DNA of 64,000 bases, from positions 186,001 to 250,000 of the forward strand of contig NZ_VZDQ01000026.1 in the NCBI RefSeq assembly GCF_009602435.1, written 5' to 3'. The translations under genes were made by a program, and so were the position numbers. Shown piece after piece: positions 1 through 7,085 of this stretch. Source of the DNA: Sediminibacillus terrae. Its GTDB lineage: Bacteria > Bacillota > Bacilli > Bacillales > Amphibacillaceae. The number at the start of each line of letters is the position of its first letter. Within the stretch, counting starts at the first letter, position 1. The notes beneath the pieces were generated by a model. The model ran no database searches. It worked only from the letters and a program-made list of their open reading frames with translations, and was not told the origin of the DNA.

Positions 1-153
1 TTCTTTCACATGCCAATCACTTTTCCAAGCCTCTTCAATCATATGATAACCTTCTACTATAAAAAGGTTTGTTTTTACTCTTTCTTTCCGTTTTTTTAAT
101 TTTTGCCAGTTTTTTACCCTGCCGTTTTGCACTGAAGTTATCACGTTCATCAT
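1..153 (-). CDS. ysgA: TrmH/SpoU-family rRNA methyltransferase, N-terminal fragment
   Basis: The reading frame is open to the left edge, so only about 50 N-terminal residues are visible. They show the N-terminal substrate-binding segment of SpoU/TrmH-type RNA 2'-O-methyltransferases: a short strand ending TSVQNGRVKNW, a lysine/arginine-rich helix, then FIVEGYHMIEEA. The SAM-binding knot domain lies outside the window. Adjacency to sspI on the opposite strand matches ysgA-sspI of Bacillus subtilis as I recall it. Two adjacent ATG codons (151-153 and 148-150) follow a weak AAAAGG; the start could be either. The call rests on this N-terminus and gene order. Confidence 0.72.
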   Translation of the reverse strand, partial: MMNVITSVQNGRVKNWQKLKKRKERVKTNLFIVEGYHMIEEAWKSDWHVKE

Positions 154-175
154 CCTTTTGGTGAAGTTCTTATCT

Positions 176-205
176 ATCATACATATTTCCATGTATCATG
201 GTCAA
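176..205 (-). promoter_or_regulatory. Sigma-A-type promoter for the methyltransferase gene
   Basis: On the minus strand TTGACC (205-200) and TATGAT (181-176) are separated by 18 nt. They sit about 25 nt before the methyltransferase start, which favours the start near 150-153 over the upstream in-frame ATG at 180. Confidence 0.5.
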
Positions 206-223
206 ACTATCTATCACATACTG
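193..223 (+). promoter_or_regulatory. Possible sigma-G promoter of sspI
   Basis: GTATC (193-197) and CATACTG (217-223) resemble the forespore sigma-G -35 and -10 elements, but the 19-nt spacer is one longer than usual. Small acid-soluble protein genes are normally sigma-G dependent, which is the main reason for the call. Confidence 0.35.
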
Positions 224-249
224 AAATAAATAAGATATGAGGTGGAAAA

Positions 250-465
250 ATGGATTTGAATTTACGTAAAGCTATCCTTTCCAATGTAGCAGACAACAAT
301 ACTGAACAATTGGAGGCAACCATACTGGATGCGATTGAAAGCGGAGAAGAAAAAATGCTGCCTGGTCTAGGTGTGTTGTTCGAGCTGATTTGGCAGCAAT
401 CGGACGAGTCCGATAAAGAAGAAATGTTGTCCGCTTTAGAAAAAGGAGTCCAGCAAGCACAGTAA
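250..465 (+). CDS. sspI: Small acid-soluble spore protein I (SspI)
   Basis: A 71-residue minor SASP made late in the forespore and located in the spore core. It belongs to its own small family, distinct from alpha/beta DNA-binding SASPs, and its exact role is not established. Hallmarks are the MDLNLRKAI start, the central [14 protein letters not shown] block, and an acidic-basic helix at the C-terminus; length equals the B. subtilis protein. A good Shine-Dalgarno (GAGGTGG, 240-246) precedes the ATG. It is a single gene, divergent from the rRNA methyltransferase and followed by an intrinsic terminator of the repeat-associated type (copy A). Confidence 0.95.
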   Translation: MDLNLRKAILSNVADNNTEQLEATILDAIESGEEKMLPGLGVLFELIWQQSDESDKEEMLSALEKGVQQAQ

Positions 466-535
466 ACAAAAAGCGGATGTACCCGTTTAAAGCACGGCTT
501 GCAGATCCGGATGAAAGCCCATGAATCCTTTGAAG

Positions 536-616
536 ACGTGGCCGGGACAAAAGCTTGGCCACCAAAACAAAAACGGAATGAATTTGAACTATCAATCAAC
601 TTCGTTCCGTTTTTAC
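536..616 (+). repeat. Terminator-associated repeat, copy A, with sspI terminator
   Basis: A conserved leader (GCCGGGACAAAAGCTTGGCC at 541-560, then CACCAAAACAAAAACGG) runs straight into a stem-loop: ACGGAA near 573 pairs with TTCCGT near 605, ending in TTTTT. The same leader-plus-hairpin occurs after ysdB, the M24 peptidase and fxsA. Confidence 0.75.
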
Positions 617-660
617 TATTTGTGTTCCTTAGTTAGACTTCTTATTATCCTGTTGTGTAA

Positions 661-745
661 TGCGTGCTTCGTATCACTACGGAAAGCTACTATGCTTTCC
701 ACGGGCACGGCTTCCACTTCCACGGAAAGCGTAGTAGCTTGCCGG
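661..745. repeat. Palindromic REP-like element
   Basis: An inverted repeat of 15 bp with one G-T pair (686-700 against 724-738) encloses a GC-rich centre. The flanking text, TACTACGG-type followed by a CGGGCACGG-type segment, is closely related to 52190-52235 and partly to 45577-45690. No reading frame fits. It sits in the 458-bp gap between sspI and the transglycosylase gene. Confidence 0.55.
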
Positions 746-796
746 AGTGGAATGTTGCTTTTTTTAAGGAAGGGTTAGAACGGTTTACTTGTTATA

Positions 797-848
797 ACTC
801 AAAAACCGAGCGAAATGTATCGTGTTCGATCCATTTCGCTCGGTTTTT
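797..848. terminator. Bidirectional intrinsic terminator
   Basis: A perfect 12-bp stem (CCGAGCGAAATG at 805-816 with its complement at 832-843) is flanked by A5 on the left and T5 on the right, so it can stop transcription on either strand. It insulates the transglycosylase promoter from upstream transcription. Confidence 0.75.
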
Positions 849-865
849 GTCGTTTTGGCCGTTGC

Positions 866-893
866 TTGTCCAGGCAAAATCAGGTAATATGAT
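866..893 (+). promoter_or_regulatory. Sigma-A-like promoter of the transglycosylase gene
   Basis: TTGTCC (866-871) and TATGAT (888-893) with a 16-nt spacer lie about 30 nt before the ATG at 924, just after a terminator. Confidence 0.45.
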
Positions 894-923
894 AGTAACG
901 AACTACCTATCGGAGGAACATGC

Positions 924-1553
924 ATGGAAATCAGACAACTTCAAAACCTAATCCAAATGCAAGCAATGTCCATTTTAAGTGGAGGGAACGGTTCATCTAG
1001 TGATTCTGCCTTTCTAGAAACCGCTTTTCAACAAATACTTCAGCAACAAATGGGAACTGCCCGGACGTCCACTAGTACCTACAAGCCTGAAGCTTCTTCT
1101 ATGGCTAACAGTACCCCGGTTATGCCGGTATATACGCCAGACATCGATTATACAGAAAGTAAATCAACCAGTCATTCCGGAGCGATTGATAATTATATCG
1201 AACAAGCCGCAGAAACATTTGGAGTCGACCCTAAATTGATCCGCTCCGTCATTCAAGCGGAATCAAACTTTAACGCCAATGCGGAAAGTGGTGCAGGTGC
1301 ACAGGGCTTGATGCAACTAATGCCTTCCACGGCCCGTGGACTCGGCGTTCAAAATGCTTTTGATCCTTTGCAAAACATCATGGGCGGAACCAAGTATTTA
1401 AAACAAATGCTGGACCGCTACAGTGGAAACACTTCGCTGGCACTGGCTGCTTACAATGCCGGTCCGGGTAATGTGGATAAATATGATGGAATTCCACCCT
1501 TCCAGGAAACCCAAAACTATGTAGGTAAAATTATGGATTCTTATCGAGTTTAA
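924..1553 (+). CDS. Lytic transglycosylase, SLT/goose-lysozyme fold
   Basis: A 209-residue protein whose C-terminal half (about 90-205) is a transglycosylase SLT domain that cleaves peptidoglycan glycan strands with 1,6-anhydro ring formation. Visible family motifs are the catalytic glutamate E113 in QAES, GLMQLMP (129-135) and AYNAGP (176-181). The first 85 residues are Ser/Thr/Gln-rich and low in complexity, with no signal peptide or membrane segment, as in Bacillus YjbJ-like enzymes, so export route and location are unknown. Shine-Dalgarno GGAGG (911-915) supports the start. A bidirectional terminator follows at once, so the gene is monocistronic. Local wall remodelling is a reasonable role; the specific process is unknown. 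Confidence 0.88.
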   Translation: MEIRQLQNLIQMQAMSILSGGNGSSSDSAFLETAFQQILQQQMGTARTSTSTYKPEASSMANSTPVMPVYTPDIDYTESKSTSHSGAIDNYIEQAAETFGVDPKLIRSVIQAESNFNANAESGAGAQGLMQLMPSTARGLGVQNAFDPLQNIMGGTKYLKQMLDRYSGNTSLALAAYNAGPGNVDKYDGIPPFQETQNYVGKIMDSYRV

Positions 1554-1560
1554 AGTAGAA

Positions 1561-1587
1561 AGGAGCTGTTCTGAATGGACAGCTCCT
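1561..1587. terminator. Bidirectional intrinsic terminator
   Basis: A 9-bp stem (AGGAGCTGT at 1561-1569, complement at 1579-1587) with short T-runs on both sides lies between convergent genes, the transglycosylase and the M42 peptidase. Confidence 0.75.
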
Positions 1588-1608
1588 TTTGCGTTTACGA
1601 TATAAATT

Positions 1609-2694
1609 TCAACCAAATGTAATCTCTTTCACTTTCTCTTCATCCAACCCTTTGATGACTTCCACGATTAACTTGACCGCATTTTCAAAATCATCTTGGT
1701 GCAAAATTGCAGCATGAGTGTGGATATAGCGTGTGGCAACAGTGATGGATAAGGCAGGAACACCATTTGCCGTTAAGTGAATAGAACCTGTATCTGTTCC
1801 ACCTGCAGCCATTGTCGCATATTGGTAAGGGATTTTCTTGTCATCGGCTGTGTCCAGCACGAAATCCCGCAACCCTTTATGAGAGATGGCAGAAGCATCG
1901 TAAAGAATGATTTGCGGGCCTTCTCCAATTTTACTATCCGCTTCCTTGTCGGAAATACCAGGTGTGTCGCCGGCAATACCAACATCGACGCCAAATCCGA
2001 TATCCGGTTTGATTGTATGTGTGGCGGTGCGGGCACCACGGAGTCCTACCTCTTCCTGTACGGTACCGACTCCGTAAACTACATTCGGATGATTTTCACC
2101 CTTTAAACGCTTGAGTACTTCAATGGCGATTGCACAGCCAATCCGGTTATCCCATGCTTTAGCCAGAAGCAGCTTTTCATTGTTCATTTGGGTGAATTCG
2201 AAGTAAGGAACGACCGAATCTCCCGGGCGGACACCGAACTCTTCGGCTTCTTCCCGGCTGGATGCACCGATATCGATAAACATATCCTTTATTTCCACTG
2301 GCTTTTTACGTGCTTCTGCCGGCAAAATGTGAGGAGGTTTCGAACCGATGATTCCGGTAACATCTCCCTTTCTCGTCATAAGCGTCACACGCTGTGCAAG
2401 CATTACCTGACTCCACCAGCCACCGATTGTTTGGAAATAAACAAACCCTTTGTCATCAATGCGGGTGACCATAAAGCCCACTTCATCCAAGTGTCCAGCT
2501 ACCATCACTTTAGGTCCGTTTTCTTTGCCGGTTTTCTTTGCAATCAAGCTTCCGATATTATCGGTGAACACTTCATCCGCATAAGGAGCTATATACTTTT
2601 CCATCACTTCTCTTGCTTCTTTTTCGTTGCCGGATATCCCTCTTGCATCCGTTAATTCCTTCAGCATGGTCACTGTTTCATTGTACTCTGCCAT
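1609..2694 (-). CDS. ysdC: M42-family metallo-aminopeptidase (YsdC-like)
   Basis: A 361-residue M42 peptidase of the glutamyl/deblocking aminopeptidase type; M42 enzymes are cytosolic dodecamers that trim peptides with two metal ions. Expected metal and catalytic residues are visible: GHLDEVG (H68, D70), WDNR (D182), the TVQEEVG pair (E214, E215), GVDVG (D237) and the late histidine in RYIHTHA (H325). Length is normal for the family. The start is preceded by AAGGAGG. Older annotations of this family as endoglucanase are misleading because the motifs are peptidase motifs. It faces the transglycosylase convergently, and the dUTPase lies upstream after an 88-bp gap, so it may be its own unit. 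Confidence 0.9.
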   Translation of the reverse strand: MAEYNETVTMLKELTDARGISGNEKEAREVMEKYIAPYADEVFTDNIGSLIAKKTGKENGPKVMVAGHLDEVGFMVTRIDDKGFVYFQTIGGWWSQVMLAQRVTLMTRKGDVTGIIGSKPPHILPAEARKKPVEIKDMFIDIGASSREEAEEFGVRPGDSVVPYFEFTQMNNEKLLLAKAWDNRIGCAIAIEVLKRLKGENHPNVVYGVGTVQEEVGLRGARTATHTIKPDIGFGVDVGIAGDTPGISDKEADSKIGEGPQIILYDASAISHKGLRDFVLDTADDKKIPYQYATMAAGGTDTGSIHLTANGVPALSITVATRYIHTHAAILHQDDFENAVKLIVEVIKGLDEEKVKEITFG

Positions 2695-2782
2695 ATGTAA
2701 TTTCCTCCTTTTTAGGGTTCACCTTGAATTATAGCGGTTTTTTCCAGGATAGACAAAACATACCCTTCGTCTTTACACCGAA

Positions 2783-3268
2783 TTAGTATCCTCGCAGTTG
2801 ACGTTCATGATTCACCTCGTTTTTTTTGTTATATGCTTCCTGAATAGCTACTTCCGGAAAACCAAGCTGTGCACCCAATTGCAGGTACGTGGTAAATAAC
2901 TGTGTGTAGTTTTCTTTACTGGGATCTTGCTTGAATGCTATGATTTGTTCATAGACTAGGAGAAACAACTGCGTGTCATCTAAACCAGTGGACCTTACTA
3001 TCTCAGAATCATAGCGGTAGCCGGTATCAAGCCCTAAAGAAAGAATGAAATGCAAGCCATCCACGTATTCTTCAAGGATCACGCTCGATTCGCTTTTCGC
3101 CTTTTTGCTCCAAAACTTGAAACAGCGTGTTTCATTCGCTAATTCTCCGGTTTCCACTAATAGGGCTAACACTTTTCTTTCGAACAATTCCTCTGCTTTC
3201 ACTTGGTTATTCGTTTGAATATGCTCATCCAATAATCGTTGTGTTTCAAATAATTGCTCCCAATGCAT
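2783..3268 (-). CDS. Dimeric dUTPase (all-alpha NTP pyrophosphatase superfamily)
   Basis: A 161-residue all-helical protein of the dimeric dUTPase/MazG superfamily, which hydrolyses dUTP to dUMP and pyrophosphate and keeps uracil out of DNA. The metal-binding pattern is visible: glutamates in VETGELANE (E39, E42, E46), then FKFWSKK, then EEYVDGLHF (E66, E67, D70) on the second helix. This differs from the trimeric beta-fold dUTPase. It is divergent from ysdB. Substrate is inferred from family; related enzymes can prefer dUDP or dCTP. Confidence 0.83.
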   Translation of the reverse strand: MHWEQLFETQRLLDEHIQTNNQVKAEELFERKVLALLVETGELANETRCFKFWSKKAKSESSVILEEYVDGLHFILSLGLDTGYRYDSEIVRSTGLDDTQLFLLVYEQIIAFKQDPSKENYTQLFTTYLQLGAQLGFPEVAIQEAYNKKNEVNHERQLRGY

Positions 3269-3327
3269 CTTTATGTTTCTCCTTTTTGAACTTTTTCTCG
3301 ATTATAACATGCTTGATCGCAAATTGT

Positions 3328-3354
3328 TGAAACCTTGCCCTGGTTCTATTCGTA
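3328..3354 (+). promoter_or_regulatory. Sigma-W-type promoter of ysdB
   Basis: TGAAAC (3328-3333) and CGTA (3351-3354) are separated by 17 nt, the pattern of ECF sigma-W promoters. It lies 36 nt before the ysdB ATG. As I recall, B. subtilis ysdB is a sigma-W gene. The same arrangement recurs before the DUF4178-pspA operon at 50781-50807. Confidence 0.75.
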
Positions 3355-3389
3355 AAGGAGAGAAGACTCTAAAACAGGAGACGGTGTGT

Positions 3390-3776
3390 ATGATTGTCCT
3401 ACTATTTCGCTTGCTGATTTTTATCGCAATGGTGATGCTGCTTTATACGATATATAAATATTTGATCAACCCCAACAGAAAACTGGAAGTAGCCCGGGAA
3501 AAGAAAGATTTCTACTTTCTTGATGAGCCTGACAATATCAAAAAAAATTTTTTGATGACCTACAAAGGATTCATTTTCGAAGGAGAGAAGTACTTAGGGA
3601 CGATTGAGGATTCGTTTGACGTCGTGAATATCAGTATCCATGCGCACTACCCAGGAGAATTAAAAGGACTGGAAAGAAAAGATTTGTACTTCATGGAAGA
3701 AGAAGTTTTGATAAGATATCCCTATGCGACAATTGAATGGAAACATCCGATTGATAAACTGCAGGTCAAAAAATGA
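3390..3776 (+). CDS. ysdB: YsdB-like sigma-W-regulated protein
   Basis: A 128-residue protein with one N-terminal transmembrane helix (about residues 2-22) followed by a soluble domain containing EKKDFYFLDEPDNIKKNF and a conserved KDLYFMEEE segment. Family function is unknown; the B. subtilis relative is in the sigma-W envelope-stress regulon. I chose the ATG at 3390 because ACAGGAGACGG precedes it and because the -10 of the sigma-W promoter ends at 3354. An in-frame ATG at 3273 would lie upstream of that promoter. A repeat-associated terminator (copy B) follows. Confidence 0.82.
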   Translation: MIVLLFRLLIFIAMVMLLYTIYKYLINPNRKLEVAREKKDFYFLDEPDNIKKNFLMTYKGFIFEGEKYLGTIEDSFDVVNISIHAHYPGELKGLERKDLYFMEEEVLIRYPYATIEWKHPIDKLQVKK

Positions 3777-3786
3777 TAAGACAAAC

Positions 3787-3860
3787 GAAGTGACCGGGAC
3801 AAAAAATGGCCGCCAGAACAAAAACCGAATGAATCCGCTTTGGATTCGTTCGGTTTTTTG
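3787..3860 (+). repeat. Terminator-associated repeat, copy B, with ysdB terminator
   Basis: ACCGGGACAAAAAATGGCCG (3793-3812) then CCAGAACAAAAACCG leads into a 13-bp stem: ACCGAATGAATCC at 3824-3836 against 3842-3854, with one T-G pair, ending in T6. It is nearly identical in plan to copies A and C. Confidence 0.8.
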
Positions 3861-3965
3861 ATTTATCAGGGCCTTAGAATGCAAAGCACCTTTCCTGAAC
3901 AGGGATTTTAAACCATTTCACTAAAGACGAAGGCAGCCTTTTTGTATAAGTCACCTGTGTTTTTC

Positions 3966-4553
3966 TTACTGTTTGACTGTTGGAGTTTTTTCCGCAAAGA
4001 ATTCCGTCCATTTTATCGTCATCTGTTTCTTCCGGAACAAATATAGAACCGGAAGCAATGTAAGAATCAGTGCGAACATGACCACCGGTGATAAACTCGA
4101 TATCCATTTCCCGAACGATGTATAAAGGACGGCCAGAGGGATATTGGAGTAAAAAGAAGATCGAGCATACTCTTTGAAACTGGTAGAAATCTCTAAAATA
4201 CATAATGACAATAAATGAAAATGAATAAAAGGGACAAGGCGTAAAACTGCGATTTGGGAGGTAGTGAACGTTGAACTTTTCCCCATCAATTTTTGCTTTA
4301 CTTGCACCAGTTTAGACGACATGCCCGGCATCCACTGCACCAGTTTGTAGAACGTCATGCTTGATAAAGTAATACCGATGACAGAGTAAAAGGTTCCGGC
4401 TATCGCTCCGAATAATATCCCGCCGGTGATACAAATCAAGATAACAGGAAGGAAAAACAATGGACGAAGTAAATGAAAACCTATGAACAGCAGAGGCGCC
4501 AAAAATCCCCCTGTCTCGGCTGCGGTCAACAGATAGCTGCTGACATCCCCCAT
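3966..4553 (-). CDS. ytxB: TVP38/TMEM64 (VTT/DedA-like) membrane protein
   Basis: A 195-residue polytopic protein with about five hydrophobic segments. Near residues 30-75 it carries the VTT (SNARE-associated) signature: PLFFLPVILICITGG then GAIAGTFYSVIG. Basic segments (KLVQVKQKLMGK) lie between membrane segments. Relatives in bacteria and eukaryotes are implicated in lipid scrambling or membrane homeostasis; a precise substrate cannot be read here. The position next to ysdA and the ribosomal-protein operon matches B. subtilis ytxB as I recall it. ORF length is typical. Confidence 0.8.
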   Translation of the reverse strand: MGDVSSYLLTAAETGGFLAPLLFIGFHLLRPLFFLPVILICITGGILFGAIAGTFYSVIGITLSSMTFYKLVQWMPGMSSKLVQVKQKLMGKSSTFTTSQIAVLRLVPFIHFHLLSLCILEISTSFKEYARSSFYSNIPLAVLYTSFGKWISSLSPVVMFALILTLLPVLYLFRKKQMTIKWTEFFAEKTPTVKQ

Positions 4554-4664
4554 CTTCTTTGCCCCCTTTTTTCTTTCAGCTCATTCTATGACAAGAGACG
4601 AGCTGTTATGACAAGAAGCTTCCACCGGAGTTGTCCTATTTAGCCGATTACTGCACGGTAACGT

Positions 4665-4931
4665 CTACCCTTTCCACTGAATGATTAAATAAAGATGAAT
4701 GAAAAATAGCAGAGGCATTCCCAATTTAAAGCTGAAGTGCCGTGTTTTGTGCCTGAAGATGTACATCCCTGCCAAACCTCCAGCCGCCCCACCAATCAAA
4801 GCCCCTATCCAAAGCGTTTTTTCCGGTATCCTCCATTGATGTTTGACAGCCCTCTGCTTATCAATTCCCATAAGGACCCACTCTGCGATATTTATTCCTA
4901 TTATGTATAAAAGTAAAAATCCATTTGTCAT
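4665..4931 (-). CDS. ysdA: DUF1294 small membrane protein (YsdA)
   Basis: An 88-residue protein with three hydrophobic segments and the DUF1294 pattern: GIDKQRAVKHQWRIPE (charged loop with the conserved DK.RA), then a glycine-rich GALIGGAAGGLAGMYIFRHKTRH segment broken by a conserved HK(T) motif. Function is unknown in all lineages I know. It lies downstream of rplT on the same strand but beyond a strong terminator, so read-through or a separate promoter in 4932-5120 would be needed. Confidence 0.85.
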   Translation of the reverse strand: MTNGFLLLYIIGINIAEWVLMGIDKQRAVKHQWRIPEKTLWIGALIGGAAGGLAGMYIFRHKTRHFSFKLGMPLLFFIHLYLIIQWKG

Positions 4932-5120
4932 GTTCCTACTCCAATCCGTTTAATCATCTAAAAAGCCTGCTTCCTAGATGATTGGTATTTTCAGACTTGT
5001 GTATACAATTCGACTTACTTAATTAAATGAATCACCAAAATTGCCATACCGGGCCAAAAGATGAGTTTAAAACTAACTTTGTAGAGCTCATTCAATATAG
5101 AATCCGAATAATGCAGAGTA

Positions 5121-5156
5121 TAAAAGAAAAACCACCCCCGCTGAACGAGGATGGTA
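5121..5156 (-). terminator. Terminator of the infC-rpmI-rplT operon
   Basis: On the minus strand ACCATCCTCG pairs with the CGGGGGTGGT arm (stem 5131-5154) and is followed by TTTTTC. Confidence 0.8.
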
Positions 5157-5164
5157 GTGTTTCA

Positions 5165-5521
5165 TTATTTCAATGCATCTTTGGCTTTGTCAGCTAGTTG
5201 AGCGAATGCTTTTTCATCATTGATAGCCAAATCAGAAAGCATTTTACGGTTTACTTCGATACCCGCTTGTTTCAGACCGTGCATCAAACGGCTGTAAGAC
5301 AGGTCGTTCAAACGTGCTGCAGCGTTGATACGTGCAATCCAAAGCTTACGGAATTCACGCTTTTTCTGTCTGCGGTCACGGTATGCATATTGACCTGACT
5401 TCATTACTTGTTGTTTAGCTGTTTTGAATAGGGCGTGTTTCGAGCCATAATATCCTTTAGCAAGCTTTAATACGCGCTTACGACGTCTGCGAGTAACTGT
5501 TCCACCTTTTACACGTGGCAT
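5165..5521 (-). CDS. rplT: 50S ribosomal protein L20
   Basis: A 118-residue L20, needed for early 50S assembly and, in Bacillus, also the repressor that binds the infC leader. The N-terminal extension [19 protein letters not shown] that threads into 23S rRNA, the [15 protein letters not shown] helix and the [10 protein letters not shown] segment are all present. Length is canonical. Shine-Dalgarno AGGAGGG is appropriately placed. Last gene of the infC-rpmI-rplT operon, 46 bp after rpmI. Confidence 0.98.
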   Translation of the reverse strand: MPRVKGGTVTRRRRKRVLKLAKGYYGSKHALFKTAKQQVMKSGQYAYRDRRQKKREFRKLWIARINAAARLNDLSYSRLMHGLKQAGIEVNRKMLSDLAINDEKAFAQLADKAKDALK

Positions 5522-5567
5522 AATAATTCCCTCCTAATATATATAACCGATAAATTCGGATCTCAGT

Positions 5568-5765
5568 TTATTTGTTTGGCAGCATTTGCTTGATACGTTT
5601 GTAGTCTCCAGCAGAAACGATATCACTTTTACGCAACTTGCGTTTTTGCTTTTGAGACTTGTTGGCAAACAAGTGACTAGTGTATGCATGAGAGCGTTTA
5701 AGCTTCCCAGAACCTGTTTTTTGGAAACGTTTTTGAGAACCTTTGTGGGTTTTCATTTTTGGCAT
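5568..5765 (-). CDS. rpmI: 50S ribosomal protein L35
   Basis: A 65-residue L35 with the canonical start [14 protein letters not shown] and the Lys/Arg-rich body ending IKQMLPNK. An in-frame ATG at 5795 exists but adds a non-homologous NIHYKEEHN stretch; AAGGAGG at 5773-5779 fits the ATG at 5765. The gap to infC is about 340 bp instead of the usual few dozen, because two copies of a 139-bp repeat (5790-6083) lie between the genes. Confidence 0.97.
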   Translation of the reverse strand: MPKMKTHKGSQKRFQKTGSGKLKRSHAYTSHLFANKSQKQKRKLRKSDIVSAGDYKRIKQMLPNK

Positions 5766-5789
5766 GTTATGTTCCTCCTTGTAATGAAT

Positions 5790-6083
5790 GTTCATACTTG
5801 CGGGAGAAAATCTCCGGCGTATCTCTGCGTCAGCTTGCCCCTCCGGTACGCACGTATCTTTTCATACGCTGTGTTCCTCGGTGCCGCGCTTCCTTGATCT
5901 ACTTGGTTCTTTTCTTCCTCGTATGAACCATTATTTGCTTGCATGTTCATACTTGCGGGAGAAAATCTCCGGCGTATCTCTGCGTCAGCTTGCCCCTCCG
6001 GTACGCACGTATCTTTTCATACGCTGTGTTCCTCGGTACCGCGCTTCCTTGATCTACTTGGTTCTTTTCTTCCTCGTATGAAC
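5790..6083. repeat. Two near-identical 139-bp repeats with palindromic ends
   Basis: Unit 1 (5790-5928) and unit 2 (5945-6083) differ at a single visible base (the G/A in CGGTGCCGC against CGGTACCGC) and are separated by 16 bp. Each starts with GTTCATAC and ends with GTATGAAC, so the unit can close into a stem-loop. Both lie inside the transcribed infC-rpmI gap. Neither strand gives a credible protein; the repeating plus-strand frames are an artefact of the duplication. Confidence 0.9.
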
Positions 6084-6104
6084 TGCAATGTGCTCTTACA
6101 AAAC

Positions 6105-6623
6105 TTATTTTTCGTTGGTTGGCGCAAGCATCAGGAACATGCTGCGGCCTTCCATTTTCGGCTTCGTTTCTACAGTGGAAATATCTTTGCATTCCGCTGC
6201 CAATTTTTCAAGGACTTCCTGCCCTAACTCTTTATGCGTGATTGCACGACCACGGAACCGAATAGAAGCTTTCACTTTATCGCCTTTTTCAAGGAACTTT
6301 CTGGCATTGCGTAACTTCGTATTGAAGTCATGTTCTTCAATACCAGGGCTTAAGCGGACTTCTTTAACATTGATAACTTTTTGTTTCTTACGTGCTTCTT
6401 TTTCTTTCTTTTGCTGCTCAAAACGGTATTTGCCGTAATCCATAATCCGGCATACCGGTGGTTTTGCATTTGGAGCTACTAATACAAGGTCCAAATTTCT
6501 TGTTTGAGCAATGTCTAATGCTTCTTGGCGGGATTTAACCCCAAGTTGGTCTCCATTTGAATCAATGAGCCTGACTTCGCGAGCACGAATTTTCTCATTG
6601 ACGTTCATATCTTTGCTAATAAT
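6105..6623 (-). CDS. infC: Translation initiation factor IF-3 (AUU start)
   Basis: IF-3 binds the 30S subunit, prevents subunit joining and proofreads the initiator codon. The N-domain ([13 protein letters not shown]), linker and C-domain ([16 protein letters not shown], then [15 protein letters not shown]) are complete. The first ATG (6606-6608) has no Shine-Dalgarno at proper distance, but GGAGGTGG (6627-6634) lies 5-6 nt before ATT ATT at 6623-6618. The extra residues, IISKD, match the B. subtilis IF-3 N-terminus as I recall it. I therefore place the start at ATT 6623, giving 172 residues. An AUU start lets IF-3 limit its own synthesis. Confidence 0.93.
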   Translation of the reverse strand: MISKDMNVNEKIRAREVRLIDSNGDQLGVKSRQEALDIAQTRNLDLVLVAPNAKPPVCRIMDYGKYRFEQQKKEKEARKKQKVINVKEVRLSPGIEEHDFNTKLRNARKFLEKGDKVKASIRFRGRAITHKELGQEVLEKLAAECKDISTVETKPKMEGRSMFLMLAPTNEK

Positions 6624-6689
6624 GAGCCACCTCCATAGAGTTTGGAAAAACCATATAAGATCTTATCGACAAGTTGTTTTGAATGAAAG

Positions 6690-6828
6690 CATAAAAAAAG
6701 TGTCGGTACATACTGCACCCACACGTCTCCCAATACAATAAGGATGTTTAACCTGCCAACTGCAACATGCGTCAATCAGGTGAGAAGCGGGTGCTTCTGC
6801 TTGCCTCAGATCATTATTTAATTTCACC
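6690..6828 (-). ncRNA. L20 leader (ribosomal-protein autoregulatory RNA)
   Basis: The transcribed 5' region of infC carries features I know from the Bacillota L20 leader: AGAAGCACCCGCTTCTCACC near 6799-6780, GGGAGACGTGTGGGTGCAG near 6731-6713, and a terminator-like 3' arm in which GTGTGGGT pairs with ACCGACAC before T7 (6698-6692). In B. subtilis L20 binds this leader and promotes premature termination. No covariance model was run. Confidence 0.85.
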
Positions 6829-6834
6829 TATAAA

Positions 6835-6863
6835 ATAATAGCATAAGGATGCTAAGATGTCAA
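6835..6863 (-). promoter_or_regulatory. Strong sigma-A promoter of infC-rpmI-rplT
   Basis: A consensus TTGACA (6863-6858) and TATTAT (6840-6835) with an ideal 17-nt spacer lie directly before the L20 leader. Transcription should start near 6828. Confidence 0.85.
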
Positions 6864-7020
6864 CAACCATGGTTGTGTTTCTATGAAAACGACTATTCCA
6901 TCATACATAACTCAAAGAGAAAACACAAGAGGGATTTTTTTTAAACTTTGCAAGCATTTGATAAGGCCTGATTTGTATCTGAAAAAATGGTACGAAAGGG
7001 AAAAGCAATCTTGATAGGGA

Positions 7021-7051
7021 AAATCACCAGCGTTTCCACACTGATGATTTT
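7021..7051 (-). terminator. Likely thrS terminator
   Basis: On the minus strand AAAATCATCAG pairs with CTGGTGATTTT around a short loop, ending in T4 that belongs partly to the stem. It lies 35 nt after the thrS stop. Confidence 0.6.
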
Positions 7052-7085
7052 CACTGTTAAGAGGGAGGCTTTCTTTGACCATCCC

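Noticed and set aside
5788-6227. Plus-strand frames with repeating protein sequence
   Set aside because: They read through the two 139-bp repeats antisense to infC-rpmI, have no ribosome site, and repeat only because the DNA is duplicated.
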